A stretch of 64,000 nt of DNA from an uncultured Alphaproteobacteria bacterium. GTDB taxonomy: Bacteria; Pseudomonadota; Alphaproteobacteria; UBA6615. The stretch is taken from NCBI GenBank assembly GCA_943787745.1, contig CALSNJ010000002.1:694125-758124 (forward strand), read 5' to 3'. The translations under genes were made by a program, and so were the position numbers. Below the pieces are notes generated by a model. The model saw only the letters and a list, made by a program, of their open reading frames with translations. It was not told the origin of the DNA and did no database searches. Each line of letters starts with the position of its first letter. Position 1 is the stretch's first letter. This document shows, piece by piece, positions 27,132 to 36,213 of the stretch.

Positions 27132-28400
27132 CTACTCGGCCGCGACCTGAATCTGTGCGCGATCTTCAGGCGGTGACTTATGGAATTCACCGTCCTTCAT
27201 GATTGCCAGAAAGCGGTCGCGGTCCTGCAAAATCGCAATATCTGCGACCGGATCACCATCGACCAGAAGCAAGTCTGCATAGGCACCCTGCGTCACAATG
27301 CCGAGTTCTCCGGCCATGCCCATGATCTCTCCGCCATGCTGGGTGGCAGCGCGAACGGCTTCGAGGGGCGAGAACCCAAAAAGCTCAACGAACATAAAGA
27401 GATCGCGCGCGTTCCTGCCATGGGGATTCCATTTGAAACCATAATCCCCACCGGGCAACACCCGCACCCCACGCCCCTTCAACTCGGCCATCTTGGCGCT
27501 GACGGTCTCGATTTCCTTCTCAGCCCGCGCACGCATGTAATCACTGGTTGTGACTCCGTACTTCTCGCCATCCTTGAGGCGCCCATAGGGCAACCCCATC
27601 GCCGGCGCGACAAAGACGCTGTCCTTTCGCGCCTCGAGCATATCCGTGGCTTCTTCATCAGCCAGCGTGGCGTGATAAATCACCTGCACACCGTTGCGCA
27701 CACACATCTTCACCGCATCCGCAGATCGGGCATGGGCGGCGACGTTCCGGTTTCGCTGGCGCGCGACCTCACAAACGGCCGCAACTTCTTCGTCCGTCAT
27801 CGCCGTATCTTCGGCCAAAACATCCGCCCCGACCGAACCGGGTGCCGAGGGTACGATCTTGAAGGTGTCGACACCAATCCGCGCGGCTTCGCGGCAGGCA
27901 TTCCGAAACTCCTGCGGGCCATTAAGCACAATGGAATAGGCATCGGTCTTGCCGATGTCGCCAAACCCGCCTGTTACGGTCATCTGGCGGGTGGCCGCTT
28001 TCAGTCGCGGGCCGGGAATATCACCCGCATTGATCGCATCCCGGATCGCGATATCGGTATTGTCGCGCGCCGAGCTCCCACTGAACATGCTGGTAAACCC
28101 ATGATCGAGCAGAAGTTTGGCGTTTTTGGCGGTTTCGAGCACAAGCCGCTCGGGCGACAGATCGGTGATACCCTCAAGCGTCGCGGAATTCAGAAAGCTA
28201 AGATGTCCGTGAGCGTCGGTCATGCCCGGCATCAGGCTGGCCCCGGCCCCATCGATGACCACAGCGTTGGAGGCATCAATCACAGCCCCGTCACGTGCCA
28301 CGTCAGCAATGCGGTTCCCCTTGACCAGAACCTGGCCGGAAAACGGCGCTGTGCCGGTGCCGTCAATCACGTTCACATTGATGAAGAGCGTCTCGGTCAT
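27132..28400 (-). CDS. amidohydrolase family protein
   Basis: 422-residue metal-dependent hydrolase of the imidazolonepropionase/prolidase-like amidohydrolase type. The N-terminal small beta domain leads to PGMTDAHGHLSF with metal H64 and H66. Later barrel positions include VAAHARS, VIYHATLA and PGGDYGFKWNPHG, and the closing YADLLLVDGDP is typical. Start ATG at 28400 follows AGAAGGATTGC. With the FAH gene it may open and cleave a cyclic or amide substrate. Confidence 0.88.
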   Translation of the reverse strand: MTETLFINVNVIDGTGTAPFSGQVLVKGNRIADVARDGAVIDASNAVVIDGAGASLMPGMTDAHGHLSFLNSATLEGITDLSPERLVLETAKNAKLLLDHGFTSMFSGSSARDNTDIAIRDAINAGDIPGPRLKAATRQMTVTGGFGDIGKTDAYSIVLNGPQEFRNACREAARIGVDTFKIVPSAPGSVGADVLAEDTAMTDEEVAAVCEVARQRNRNVAAHARSADAVKMCVRNGVQVIYHATLADEEATDMLEARKDSVFVAPAMGLPYGRLKDGEKYGVTTSDYMRARAEKEIETVSAKMAELKGRGVRVLPGGDYGFKWNPHGRNARDLFMFVELFGFSPLEAVRAATQHGGEIMGMAGELGIVTQGAYADLLLVDGDPVADIAILQDRDRFLAIMKDGEFHKSPPEDRAQIQVAAE

Positions 28401-28527
28401 CGTGCAATCCTTCTCACTGCCATGCGGCATTGAACGTTCTGGCAAGAGAACCTGTCAACCACACGCGACTGGAGGGCGCCTGACGCATTGGATATAACGA
28501 AGTAGCGAACAATGAGAAGCACACAGG

Positions 28528-29448
28528 ATGTCCCAGATCAGGAAATACAGCGGCGTCTGGCCCGTGGCACCGACGCCCTTCAACGATGATGGCGCGCTCG
28601 ACCTTGAAGGCATGAAACGCGTACTCGACTGCATGATTGATCAGGGCGTCGACGGAATATGCATTCTCGCCAATTTCTCCGAGCAATTTCTGCTTTCAGA
28701 CGAAGAGCGAGATGTCCTGACAAGGCTTTGCCTCGAACATGTGGCCGATCGGGTTCCCGTCATTGTCACGTGCAGCCATTTCGCCACCGATATTGTGGTC
28801 GCCCGCGCGACACAGGCCAAAGAGCTGGGCGCTGCCATGATCATGCTGATGCCACCCTATCACGGGGCATTGATGCGCGGCACGGCGCAACAGACCTTCG
28901 ACCAGTTCAAAGCAGCCGGAGCGGCTGGCATCCCGATCATGGTGCAGGACGCGCCGTTGTCCGGCGTCGAGCTGCCCGTGGAGCTTCTGGTGCGCATGGC
29001 ACGAGAGATCGAAGCCGTGACCTGCTTCAAGATCGAATGTGCACAGGCCGCCAACAAGCTGCGTGCGCTCATTGCGGCAGGCGGAGAGGCCATCGAAGGC
29101 CCCTTTGACGGCGAAGAAGGCATCACCCTGCTGGCTGACCTTGATGCCGGTGCCACCGGGTGCATGACTTCCGCACTCATTCCCGATCTCATTGGCCCGG
29201 TCATCGCAGCCCATCTGAACAATGACCGTCCCGCTGCGCAGTCAGGATATGAACGCATTCTGCCGCTGATCAATCACGAGAACCGGCTATGCGGCTTCCG
29301 TGCCGCGAAGGCCGTGCTTAAACAAGGTGGCGTAATCGGCTCCGACTTCTGTCGCCATCCGATTGCACCTCTCCCACCTGAAGTGCACGCAACGCTGCTG
29401 GCACTGGCCGGGTCCCTCGATCCGCTCGCACTGCGTTGGGGACACTGA
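28528..29448 (+). CDS. DapA-family aldolase/synthase
   Basis: 306-residue (beta/alpha)8 protein of the dihydrodipicolinate synthase/N-acetylneuraminate lyase superfamily. The tyrosine Y111 (MPPYHG) and Schiff-base lysine K168 (CFKIE) are present; the pyruvate carboxylate-binding GxxG/TT motif near 49-52 is altered (ANFSE), which is common outside true DapA. Catabolic aldolase or dehydratase acting on a 2-oxo acid is more likely than lysine biosynthesis. Followed after 6 bases by a GNAT gene. Confidence 0.85.
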   Translation: MSQIRKYSGVWPVAPTPFNDDGALDLEGMKRVLDCMIDQGVDGICILANFSEQFLLSDEERDVLTRLCLEHVADRVPVIVTCSHFATDIVVARATQAKELGAAMIMLMPPYHGALMRGTAQQTFDQFKAAGAAGIPIMVQDAPLSGVELPVELLVRMAREIEAVTCFKIECAQAANKLRALIAAGGEAIEGPFDGEEGITLLADLDAGATGCMTSALIPDLIGPVIAAHLNNDRPAAQSGYERILPLINHENRLCGFRAAKAVLKQGGVIGSDFCRHPIAPLPPEVHATLLALAGSLDPLALRWGH

Positions 29449-29454
29449 AGCGGG

Positions 29455-30300
29455 ATGACCGATCGATTGACCTTCCGGAACGGCACGCCGGACGATCTGG
29501 ACCTGATGGTGACCTGGGCGGCACAGGAAGGCTGGAATCCGGGTGCGCGGGATGCAGAGTGCTTCTACGCCGCTGATCCCGCCGGTTTCTGGGTTGCAAG
29601 ACGTGACGGTGAGATCGCGGCCTGTATGTCATTGGTGACTTACGATGCGGCGTTCGCATTTCTGGGCTTTTACATCACCCGACCCGATTTACGGGGACAA
29701 GGCATCGGTTACACGCTCTGGAAGCATGGTCTCGCAGACTGTAAAGCCCACACAATCGGCCTCGATGGCGTGGTGGACCAACAGGACAATTATCGCAAGT
29801 CGGGCTTTACGCTCGCGCACCGCAATATTCGCTATGGCGGCGTCCCGACCGGGGATTCGGGTCCGGACGAGACCCACAAACCCATTACATCGGTGCCATT
29901 TGATGCTTTGGCGGCCTATGACCGTTCGCTGTTTCCCGCCCACCGTACGGGGTTTCTCTCAGCCTGGCTCTCTACCCCCGGCCACATCGGTCTTGTTGCA
30001 CTGAAAAACGAGCAGATATGCGGCTATGGCGTCATTCGCCCCAGCAAGGACGGCAACAAGATCGGCCCGCTGTTTGCCGAGGACACCCAAACAGCAACCA
30101 GCCTCTTCGATGCGCTCGTCGCAAAAGTGCCCGGTGAAACGGTCATTCTCGATCCACCCGAACCCAACAAGGACGCGGTCGCACTCTGCCTTGCACGTGG
30201 GCTGAGCCCGGTCTTCGAGACAGCAAGAATGTATCGCGGAGATGCGCCCAAACTGCCTCTCCAAAACATCTTCGGGATCACATCTTTCGAACTCGGCTAA
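29455..30300 (+). CDS. GNAT N-acetyltransferase (YitH-like)
   Basis: 281 residues. The N-terminal GNAT domain carries acetyl-CoA motif A (YITRPDLRGQGIGYTLW) and VVDQQDNYRKSGF. The second half (from about 140) resembles the C-terminal domain of two-domain YitH-type acetyltransferases (LVALKNEQICGYGVIRPS). Six bases after the DapA-like gene, so co-translated. Substrate unknown. Confidence 0.82.
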   Translation: MTDRLTFRNGTPDDLDLMVTWAAQEGWNPGARDAECFYAADPAGFWVARRDGEIAACMSLVTYDAAFAFLGFYITRPDLRGQGIGYTLWKHGLADCKAHTIGLDGVVDQQDNYRKSGFTLAHRNIRYGGVPTGDSGPDETHKPITSVPFDALAAYDRSLFPAHRTGFLSAWLSTPGHIGLVALKNEQICGYGVIRPSKDGNKIGPLFAEDTQTATSLFDALVAKVPGETVILDPPEPNKDAVALCLARGLSPVFETARMYRGDAPKLPLQNIFGITSFELG

Positions 30301-30493
30301 TCCCGTGGCGGGTTCTGGACTTGCGCGGGGCTCCCTAGTACTTTCGTCGCATCCTTAAACGGGGTGCTGATGACCTTCCCGGCAACGCTTCACGTCTGTG
30401 AAGCAAATTGCTTATGGCTGGACAGCCTGCCCCCCGCCGACCCAATATCGGGTCAACGAAAACAAATAACTTTTGTCCTCAGGGGGAAATTCC

Positions 30494-31429
30494 ATGGCGA
30501 AACAATCCAAAGTCATTATCTCGTGCGCGGTGACGGGCGCAATCCATACGCCGACCATGTCGGACCATATTCCGATCACGCCAGACGAGATCGCGCAGTC
30601 CTCCATCGAGGCAGCAGAAGCCGGTGCGTCGATCATCCATCTTCATGCCCGCGACCCGGAAAACGGCAAGCCGTCTCCCGATCCCGACATCTTCATGGAG
30701 TTCCTGCCCCGGATTAAGCAGAACACTGATGCCGTCGTGAACATCACGACCGGTGGTGGTCTGGGCATGACCGTCGATGAGCGCATTGCTGCCGCCGTCC
30801 GTGCAGAGCCGGAAGTCACTTCCTTCAATATGGGTTCGATGAACTTCGGCATTTTCGGTCTGGCCAATCGCTACGACAGCTGGAAGTACGACTGGGAGAA
30901 GCCCTATCTGGAGATGACCGACGACTTCATCTTCACCAACACCTTCAAGCAGATGGAATACATCATCACCGAGCTGCACGATAAGCGCGGTGTGAAGTTC
31001 GAGCATGAGTGCTACGACATCAGCCATCTCTACAACACGCATTACTTCTACTCGACCGGTCGCCTTAAAGGCCCGATCTTCCTGCAGTTCATCTTCGGCA
31101 TCATGGGCGGCATTGGCGCCGACCTTGAGCATCTGATGCACATGAAGGCAACAGCCGACAAACTGTTCGGCGACGACTATGTCTTCTCCGTTCTGGCCGC
31201 CGGTCGTCACCAGATGAACTTCACCACCCAGTCGGCCCTGATGGGCGGCAGCGTGCGTGTTGGTCTGGAAGATTCACTCTTCATCGGCAAAGGCGAGCTG
31301 GCGACTTCAAACGCCCAGCAGGTCGCCAAGATCCGCCGTATTGTTGAAGACCTCTCGCTTGAGGTTGCGACACCGGATGAAGCCCGCGAGATCCTCGATC
31401 TTAAGGGCGGCGACATGGTGAAGTTCTAG
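30494..31429 (+). CDS. beta-keto acid cleavage enzyme (BKACE, Kce-like)
   Basis: 311-residue TIM-barrel protein of the BKACE (formerly DUF849) family, which uses acetyl-CoA to cleave beta-keto acids such as 3-keto-5-aminohexanoate or dehydrocarnitine. Zinc ligands H49 and H51 are in IIHLHARDPENG; FNMGSMNF and FSVLAAGRHQ are family blocks. ATG at 30494 follows AGGGGGAAATTCC. The substrate subgroup cannot be fixed without active-site comparison. Confidence 0.9.
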   Translation: MAKQSKVIISCAVTGAIHTPTMSDHIPITPDEIAQSSIEAAEAGASIIHLHARDPENGKPSPDPDIFMEFLPRIKQNTDAVVNITTGGGLGMTVDERIAAAVRAEPEVTSFNMGSMNFGIFGLANRYDSWKYDWEKPYLEMTDDFIFTNTFKQMEYIITELHDKRGVKFEHECYDISHLYNTHYFYSTGRLKGPIFLQFIFGIMGGIGADLEHLMHMKATADKLFGDDYVFSVLAAGRHQMNFTTQSALMGGSVRVGLEDSLFIGKGELATSNAQQVAKIRRIVEDLSLEVATPDEAREILDLKGGDMVKF

Positions 31430-31467
31430 GCACAAGCCAGAACACGCCAATAGTCGGCAATCAAAAA

Positions 31468-31495
31468 GCGCCGCGCGGTTTCGACCGTGCGGCGC
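31468..31495 (+). terminator. strong hairpin after BKACE gene
   Basis: Twelve-base stem GCGCCGCGCGGT/ACCGTGCGGCGC (one G-T pair) with TTCG loop. There is no T-tract, so it may stabilise or attenuate the transcript between BKACE and the SMP-30 gene rather than stop it. Confidence 0.5.
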
Positions 31496-31534
31496 GGCCG
31501 ACGCACCGAAATAACAACAACGGGGAAGAAACAG

Positions 31535-32563
31535 ATGTCAGCCAATCCAATTGACGGGTTTACCCTCACCAAAGACGATTTCCAGTTCATCGGCAAAGAC
31601 CTGCAGCGCCCGGAATGCATCCTCGCGGAAAAAGACGGCACCTTGTGGTCGGCCGATGCGCGTGGTGGTGTGGTTCGGATTGCCGCGGATGGCAGCCAGT
31701 CGATCATCACACAGTCCCACGACGCCGATGCTTTTGAATCCACAGATGACGAAAGCTCCAAATTCGTCGATGGCACCCTGCCCAATGGTCTCGCCTTCGC
31801 CAGCAATGGCGACATTCTGATTTCCAACTTCGGAACCGACTGCCTGGAACGCATGACGCGGACCGGCGAAACCGAAGTCATGTTCGATACAGTGAACGGC
31901 GAAGAAATCGGCAAGGTCAACTTCGTGGCCCGTGACAGCAAGAACCGCATTTGGATCACGGTCTCGACCATGCTCCATGACTGGCCGAAGGCGATCAGCC
32001 CCGACATCGTCGACGGTCGCATCCTGCTCTATGAAGAGGGCAAGGGCGTGCGGATCGTTGCCGACGACGTGCATTTCTCAAACGAATGCAAACTCGATGC
32101 GAACGAGGAATGGCTTTATGTCGTGCAGACCTGTGGCCGCAACATCGCGCGCTACCGGATTGGCGAGGATGGCAGCCTGTCGGGCAAGGAAATCTATGGC
32201 CCGACCGATCACGGCCGCCTGATCGACGGCATCGCCTTTGATGCCTATGGCAATCTCTGGGGCACCCATGTGATGAACGATGGCATCTTCGCCATCAAGC
32301 CCGACGGCGACCTGCACATCATCTTTGATGATTCCAATCCGGAAGAAGTCAAAAAGCTGAACGACGCCTTCCAGAAGAGCGAAGTGACAGCCGAGCTGCT
32401 GCTCGAATGCGGCGGCGACATCGCCAAGTGGTGTGCATCCGTGACGTTTGGCGGCCCGGACCTGAAAACGGTCTATGTCGGCAGCCTGCGGTCCACCAAC
32501 CTGCCCTACTTCACGTCTCCCGTCGCCGGCCTTCCGATGGTCCACTGGAACGAGACGTTCTAG
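31535..32563 (+). CDS. SMP-30/gluconolactonase-like protein
   Basis: 342-residue six-bladed beta-propeller of the SMP-30/gluconolaconase/LRE family. Propeller motifs recur: LWSADARGGVVRIA, PNGLAFASNGDILISNFGT, NRIWITVSTM, LIDGIAFDAYGNLWGTHV. The family comprises metal-dependent lactonases. Start ATG at 31535 follows GGGGAAGAAACAG. It may hydrolyse a lactone formed in the neighbouring catabolic route, which is an inference. Its 3' end is overlapped antisense by the long GIY-YIG reading frame. Confidence 0.87.
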   Translation: MSANPIDGFTLTKDDFQFIGKDLQRPECILAEKDGTLWSADARGGVVRIAADGSQSIITQSHDADAFESTDDESSKFVDGTLPNGLAFASNGDILISNFGTDCLERMTRTGETEVMFDTVNGEEIGKVNFVARDSKNRIWITVSTMLHDWPKAISPDIVDGRILLYEEGKGVRIVADDVHFSNECKLDANEEWLYVVQTCGRNIARYRIGEDGSLSGKEIYGPTDHGRLIDGIAFDAYGNLWGTHVMNDGIFAIKPDGDLHIIFDDSNPEEVKKLNDAFQKSEVTAELLLECGGDIAKWCASVTFGGPDLKTVYVGSLRSTNLPYFTSPVAGLPMVHWNETF

Positions 32564-32984
32564 GGGAGCTCTTTCCAAGCATCCTTCGAGACGGCGCTCT
32601 GCGCCTCCTCAGGATGAGGTTTTTGAAGTAACGACGAACCTCATCCTGAGGAGCACGCAAAAGCGTGCGTCTCGAAGGATGCTCAGGAAAACCCTGTCTT
32701 GCGCTTCGCGGCCCTGTCTGAAGCGCTGGCATATCTCCATTCATCAACGCTTCCTTCTTTGCGCGCGACCACCCCTTGAGCTGGCGTTCGGCAGCTATCG
32801 CATCGGTGATGTTCGCGAAGGTCTCGTGAGACACAAGTTTAACGGGGCGACGATTCCACGTGTGGCCCCGGTACTTGCCCGCATTGTGTTCCGCCACCCG
32901 GGCCTCGAGCGAAGTTCGTGTGGACCCGACATAATAGCTGTCATCCGAACATCTCAAGATGTAGACGAACGCCACCCTGCTCAC
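32511..32984 (-). CDS. GIY-YIG nuclease-like protein with repeat-derived tail
   Basis: 157-residue reading frame. Residues 1-85 are a GIY-YIG domain of the UPF0213 type: VYILRC...YYVGSTRT, R27/EHN and NRRPVKLVSHET. From about residue 100 the frame runs through the palindromic repeat and then antisense into the end of the SMP-30 gene, so the Arg-rich tail is derived from the repeat. The ancestral protein was probably about 95-100 residues, its stop lost to the repeat. Alternatively the tail is tolerated and translated. ATG at 32984. Confidence 0.72.
   Translation of the reverse strand: MSRVAFVYILRCSDDSYYVGSTRTSLEARVAEHNAGKYRGHTWNRRPVKLVSHETFANITDAIAAERQLKGWSRAKKEALMNGDMPALQTGPRSARQGFPEHPSRRTLLRAPQDEVRRYFKNLILRRRRAPSRRMLGKSSPRTSRSSGPSEGRRRET
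32579..32682. repeat. palindromic intergenic repeat, copy 2
   Basis: Outer arms GCATCCTTCGAGACG (32579-32593) and CGTCTCGAAGGATGC (32668-32682), with inner arms CCTCCTCAGGATGAGGT and ACCTCATCCTGAGGAG. Same arms as the copy at 26022-26133. It lies inside the C-terminal part of the GIY-YIG reading frame. Confidence 0.92.
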
Positions 32985-33014
32985 CCCTCAATCAATCCCG
33001 AGGCAGATACAAGC

Positions 33015-33614
33015 TCAACCGGTCCAGTCGTTTGTGTAGTCCCGTGCGTCGGGGCGTTCTTTCGGCGGCGCGGGTTCATCGGCACAGCCGATATAAACGA
33101 AGCCCAGAAGCTCATCCTCACGGTCCAGCCCAAAGGCAGCACGAACTTTGCCCGCATGGGCATTCGGACCAGTCAGAATAATCGCCCCATATCCCATCGC
33201 CTGTGCGGCAATGACGAGATGCTCCATAGCAGCGGCAGCCGTAACAACCTGTTCGACGACAGGAATTTTCGGAGCACGTGAAGGATCGACCTTGGCGCAT
33301 ACCGTAATGATCACCGGTGCACGCAACGGGCGCGCTTTTGCCTTCTCGATGGCCGCCGTCGGCGCGAACGGGTCATTGTCCAGCAGAACCTCAGCAAAAA
33401 GATCACCCAGCCGGTTCCGTGCCTCACCCTCAATCACATGGAAACGCCAGGGGTGTACCGCGCCGTGGTCCGGCGCGCTCATCGCAGCTGCCAGCATTTT
33501 GTCGATATCCGCACGCGGCGGCACCTTGTCGTTCAACAAACGTGGCGGCATGGAGGCCCGATTGATAAGGGCATCAAGAACGGGAGATTGGGTCATAGGG
33601 TCGGCTTCGGCCAT
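33015..33614 (-). CDS. nitroreductase (YdjA-like)
   Basis: 199-residue FMN-dependent nitroreductase-fold protein of the short YdjA type. The block SAPDHGAVHPWRF and the later AMGYGAIILTG are characteristic. It probably uses NAD(P)H to reduce nitro or quinone compounds. The start is uncertain between 33614 and 33596 because neither has a good ribosome-binding site. Thirty bases upstream of the GIY-YIG gene in the same direction. Confidence 0.85.
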   Translation of the reverse strand: MAEADPMTQSPVLDALINRASMPPRLLNDKVPPRADIDKMLAAAMSAPDHGAVHPWRFHVIEGEARNRLGDLFAEVLLDNDPFAPTAAIEKAKARPLRAPVIITVCAKVDPSRAPKIPVVEQVVTAAAAMEHLVIAAQAMGYGAIILTGPNAHAGKVRAAFGLDREDELLGFVYIGCADEPAPPKERPDARDYTNDWTG

Positions 33615-33688
33615 GTCAGGTTCACGTCCAGATTTGGGATATCAGACAGGTATGTCATGAAATCGCTTCAGACAAGGGCTTGAAGCAA

Positions 33689-34450
33689 CTATCTCGCCAC
33701 ATCAGAAACGGAATCGATGGGAATAGCGATGCCCGTGCTTTCGCCGGATTTGGGTCGACGGGTGGCGACATGCACCCCCAGAACGACCAGCGCATCACCC
33801 GCGATGCCCAGAATCGGTGAACCCGAATCGCCACTCACAGCATCGCAACGATGCATCAACAAGCGGTCCCCGCGCGGGGTATCGTCCACCTCACATCCTT
33901 CATGAATCGTCAGAATATGTGGCTTGTCCTTGCTGTAGCCAGCCTGAATATACTCCCGGACCGGCGTGCCCGAGACACCAAGCGGAAGAACACCGGTGAT
34001 ACCATCGATCGGTTCAGCCAGACGCAGGATTGCCCAGTCATTGGGTCGAAACCGCGCGGCGTCATTCGGGGTGATGAGCGGGTCGGCCAGCGTATAACTC
34101 ACGACTTTCCCATGGGCGATGAACTCTCCGCGCCGATACCCCGCCAGAAAATTGATCGCATCAGGCACCAACCAGTTCCGCGTCCGCTTGTTCCAGAGAC
34201 AATGCGCCGCCGTCAGAACCTCCTGGGGACCGATCACTGTGCCCGTACAGAAACCGCCGATACGGCTGTTCACCCGCCCGATCGCACTCCACGGGTAATC
34301 ACTGGTGTCGATGATGCGACGATTGTCCTCGCCCTTGATCCCGGGAAGCAACTTCTTGCGCAACGCTTCAATGTCTTCATCAGCAGTGGCAGCGCTTCCG
34401 GCAATTGCCAGAACCGCGCCAAGCAGGAGCGCCATAATGCCCGGGCGCAT
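33689..34450 (-). CDS. secreted trypsin-like serine protease
   Basis: 253 residues. Signal peptide MRPGIMALLLGAVLAIAGSAATA, then an S1 protease domain with H83 (LTAAHC), D138 (NDWAILRL) and S209 (GDSGSP). Cysteines near H83, CEVDD and RCDAVSG suit periplasmic disulfides. The ATG at 34450 shares a base with the stop of the preceding hydratase gene; a GTG one codon earlier is the alternative. Exported endopeptidase; substrate unknown. Confidence 0.88.
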   Translation of the reverse strand: MRPGIMALLLGAVLAIAGSAATADEDIEALRKKLLPGIKGEDNRRIIDTSDYPWSAIGRVNSRIGGFCTGTVIGPQEVLTAAHCLWNKRTRNWLVPDAINFLAGYRRGEFIAHGKVVSYTLADPLITPNDAARFRPNDWAILRLAEPIDGITGVLPLGVSGTPVREYIQAGYSKDKPHILTIHEGCEVDDTPRGDRLLMHRCDAVSGDSGSPILGIAGDALVVLGVHVATRRPKSGESTGIAIPIDSVSDVAR

Positions 34451-35244
34451 CACCCCTCGATCGTCACATGTACGTCGCCGACCCCATCAAACCGGGCAAC
34501 GACGTCCTTGGCTGCCCCAAGCGGAACAGGTGCGGCTGCGGCGCCCGTTGTGATCAGGTCGCCCGCCCGTATGCCAATCCCACGTGCAGAGAAGTGATTG
34601 ACGGTCCATGTCAGCGCCCAGCGTTCATCGCAGCGTGCGGGCAACGGCATACCTTCGGAGACCTTGCCGCCGTCGAACAACAATTCGATGCCCAGTTGCT
34701 TGAGATCGCGATTCTTCCAGTCGGGAATATCGGGACCCGCAACAAATGCCATCGCTGCACCATTGTCGGCAGCCAGATGCACCATGGGCTGACCCATCGG
34801 ATTGCTCAGGCGGGGCACAGCAAACTCAATACCGAGAATCGCGCTGTCGACTGCTGCGATAACTTCGTCCTCGCTGTAGCCACCCTCGCGTGCGGGGAGG
34901 TCTGCGCCCATTCGAAAGGACACTTCAGCCTCGATCAGGGCACCCGGCCCCACGTCGGAACGCTTCAGTGATCCGCCGCTGTTGATCGTGAAGTCCCGGA
35001 ACATGACACCGGCCATCGGCCCATCCGGTCCGGCCTTCTCCAGCATCGGCGGGTTCGTGAACCCGGCCTTATAACCTGACGCTTCGAGCCCCAGACGTTC
35101 CAACATCGCGACCTGCACCTGAACAGCCTCGGCAGCGTTGGCAGGCGAGCATGTTTCAGGCAGCCCGTCGATGGTGGTGCGCGCCTGAAATGTCTCAGCC
35201 AGTAGGTCGGCCGCCTGCGTCACCTGTGCTTCGTTCAGAGCCAT
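34450..35244 (-). CDS. 2-keto-4-pentenoate hydratase-like protein
   Basis: 264 residues of the hydratase/decarboxylase branch of the FAH superfamily (MhpD/DmpE/DmpH type). Features are GYKAGFTNP, LIEAEVSFRMG and the C-terminal AGDLITTGAAAAP. MhpD-type enzymes hydrate 2-hydroxypenta-2,4-dienoate in meta-cleavage pathways. Start at 35244 follows GAGGAAATTTCA. It lies 11 bases after the dehydrogenase gene and is overlapped by the protease start, so the three are one operon. Confidence 0.85.
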   Translation of the reverse strand: MALNEAQVTQAADLLAETFQARTTIDGLPETCSPANAAEAVQVQVAMLERLGLEASGYKAGFTNPPMLEKAGPDGPMAGVMFRDFTINSGGSLKRSDVGPGALIEAEVSFRMGADLPAREGGYSEDEVIAAVDSAILGIEFAVPRLSNPMGQPMVHLAADNGAAMAFVAGPDIPDWKNRDLKQLGIELLFDGGKVSEGMPLPARCDERWALTWTVNHFSARGIGIRAGDLITTGAAAAPVPLGAAKDVVARFDGVGDVHVTIEG

Positions 35245-35255
35245 TGAAATTTCCT

Positions 35256-36185
35256 CTAGTATCCTGCGGACCGGTCAACGGCCCAGATCTGGGGTTTTCC
35301 GGCTCGGTCGAGCCGTACGGCTTCAGCCACTTGTGGGCCAACGGTGTCGGGACGAACGCGGCGTGCGGTATGCGGCATGATCGTAACACGTTCATGGAGC
35401 CACAAAGGGCTCTCCTGCGGCAGGGGCTCCGGCTTGGTCGCATCAAGCGTCGCCGCGGACATATGGCCGGAATCCAGCATTGCTATCAGATCGTCATCGA
35501 TCAGATGCGCGCCACGCCCAAGATTGACCAGCGAAGCGCCCTGGGGCAATTGCGCAAGGGTTTGGGCGTTAAGAATACCTTCTGTCGCGTCCGTCAGGGG
35601 CAACAAACACACCAGAATGTCCGTCCGCGCCAGAAACGGACCAAGCTGATCGGGCCCGCAGAACATCGTGATATCCGGGTCGGTTTTGTCCGTCCGCACC
35701 CAGGCCGCCACGTCGAATTCCAAATTGTGCAACACCCGCGCCGGCGGCTCGGCCATGGTGCCAAATCCCATAAACCCAACGCGCTGATCTTTCGGCAATT
35801 TCTGCGGAATAACTTTCCAGTCCTTGCGGCGCTGCTGGGCCAGATAGTCGGGCATATGGCGATGGTGGCGCAGCACATGGAGCACCGCATATTCGGTCAT
35901 CGCGGGGTCACCGGCCGGCGGCCCCGTTCGCACGAGCGGCACATCGGGCATATTCGGGTTCGAGACCAGGTGATCAATCCCGGCAAACATGGGCATCACA
36001 AAACGCAGATTTGGCAGTTCGGGAAGTTCGGCGAGATCAAACCGCCCCACCAGCAGATAGAGAATATCTGCAGGATCGCCGACATCCGGCCAAAGACGGA
36101 TGTCCAGATCCGGAATTTCCGCGAGGATCCCGTCCCGCCAGGTTTCGAGAGTTCCCTGAACGGGGGGTGTCAGCAACAAGGCCAT
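35256..36185 (-). CDS. D-2-hydroxyacid dehydrogenase (GhrA-like)
   Basis: 309 residues. The NAD(P)-binding segment reads VGFMGFGTMAEPPA, so the third glycine of the usual GxGxxG is alanine. Catalytic residues are the arginine in NLGRGAHL, a glutamate in TKPEPLP and the histidine in MPHTARR. This pattern fits glyoxylate/hydroxypyruvate reductase A. It may link to the glycerate kinase found elsewhere in the window, but no direct linkage is seen. Confidence 0.87.
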   Translation of the reverse strand: MALLLTPPVQGTLETWRDGILAEIPDLDIRLWPDVGDPADILYLLVGRFDLAELPELPNLRFVMPMFAGIDHLVSNPNMPDVPLVRTGPPAGDPAMTEYAVLHVLRHHRHMPDYLAQQRRKDWKVIPQKLPKDQRVGFMGFGTMAEPPARVLHNLEFDVAAWVRTDKTDPDITMFCGPDQLGPFLARTDILVCLLPLTDATEGILNAQTLAQLPQGASLVNLGRGAHLIDDDLIAMLDSGHMSAATLDATKPEPLPQESPLWLHERVTIMPHTARRVRPDTVGPQVAEAVRLDRAGKPQIWAVDRSAGY

Positions 36186-36213
36186 GTTTTAGCTCCGCAA
36201 TCCACTGGCGCGC

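Noticed and set aside
27180-28433. Plus-strand frame of 417 codons across the amidohydrolase gene
   Set aside because: Shadow of the minus-strand amidohydrolase with no recognisable domain.
28528-29448. Lysine biosynthesis dapA
   Set aside because: The TT pair of true DapA in the carboxylate-binding loop is replaced and the context is catabolic.
30439-30454. Palindrome GACCC-AATATC-GGGTC before the BKACE gene
   Set aside because: Arms of only five bases; common by chance in GC-rich DNA.
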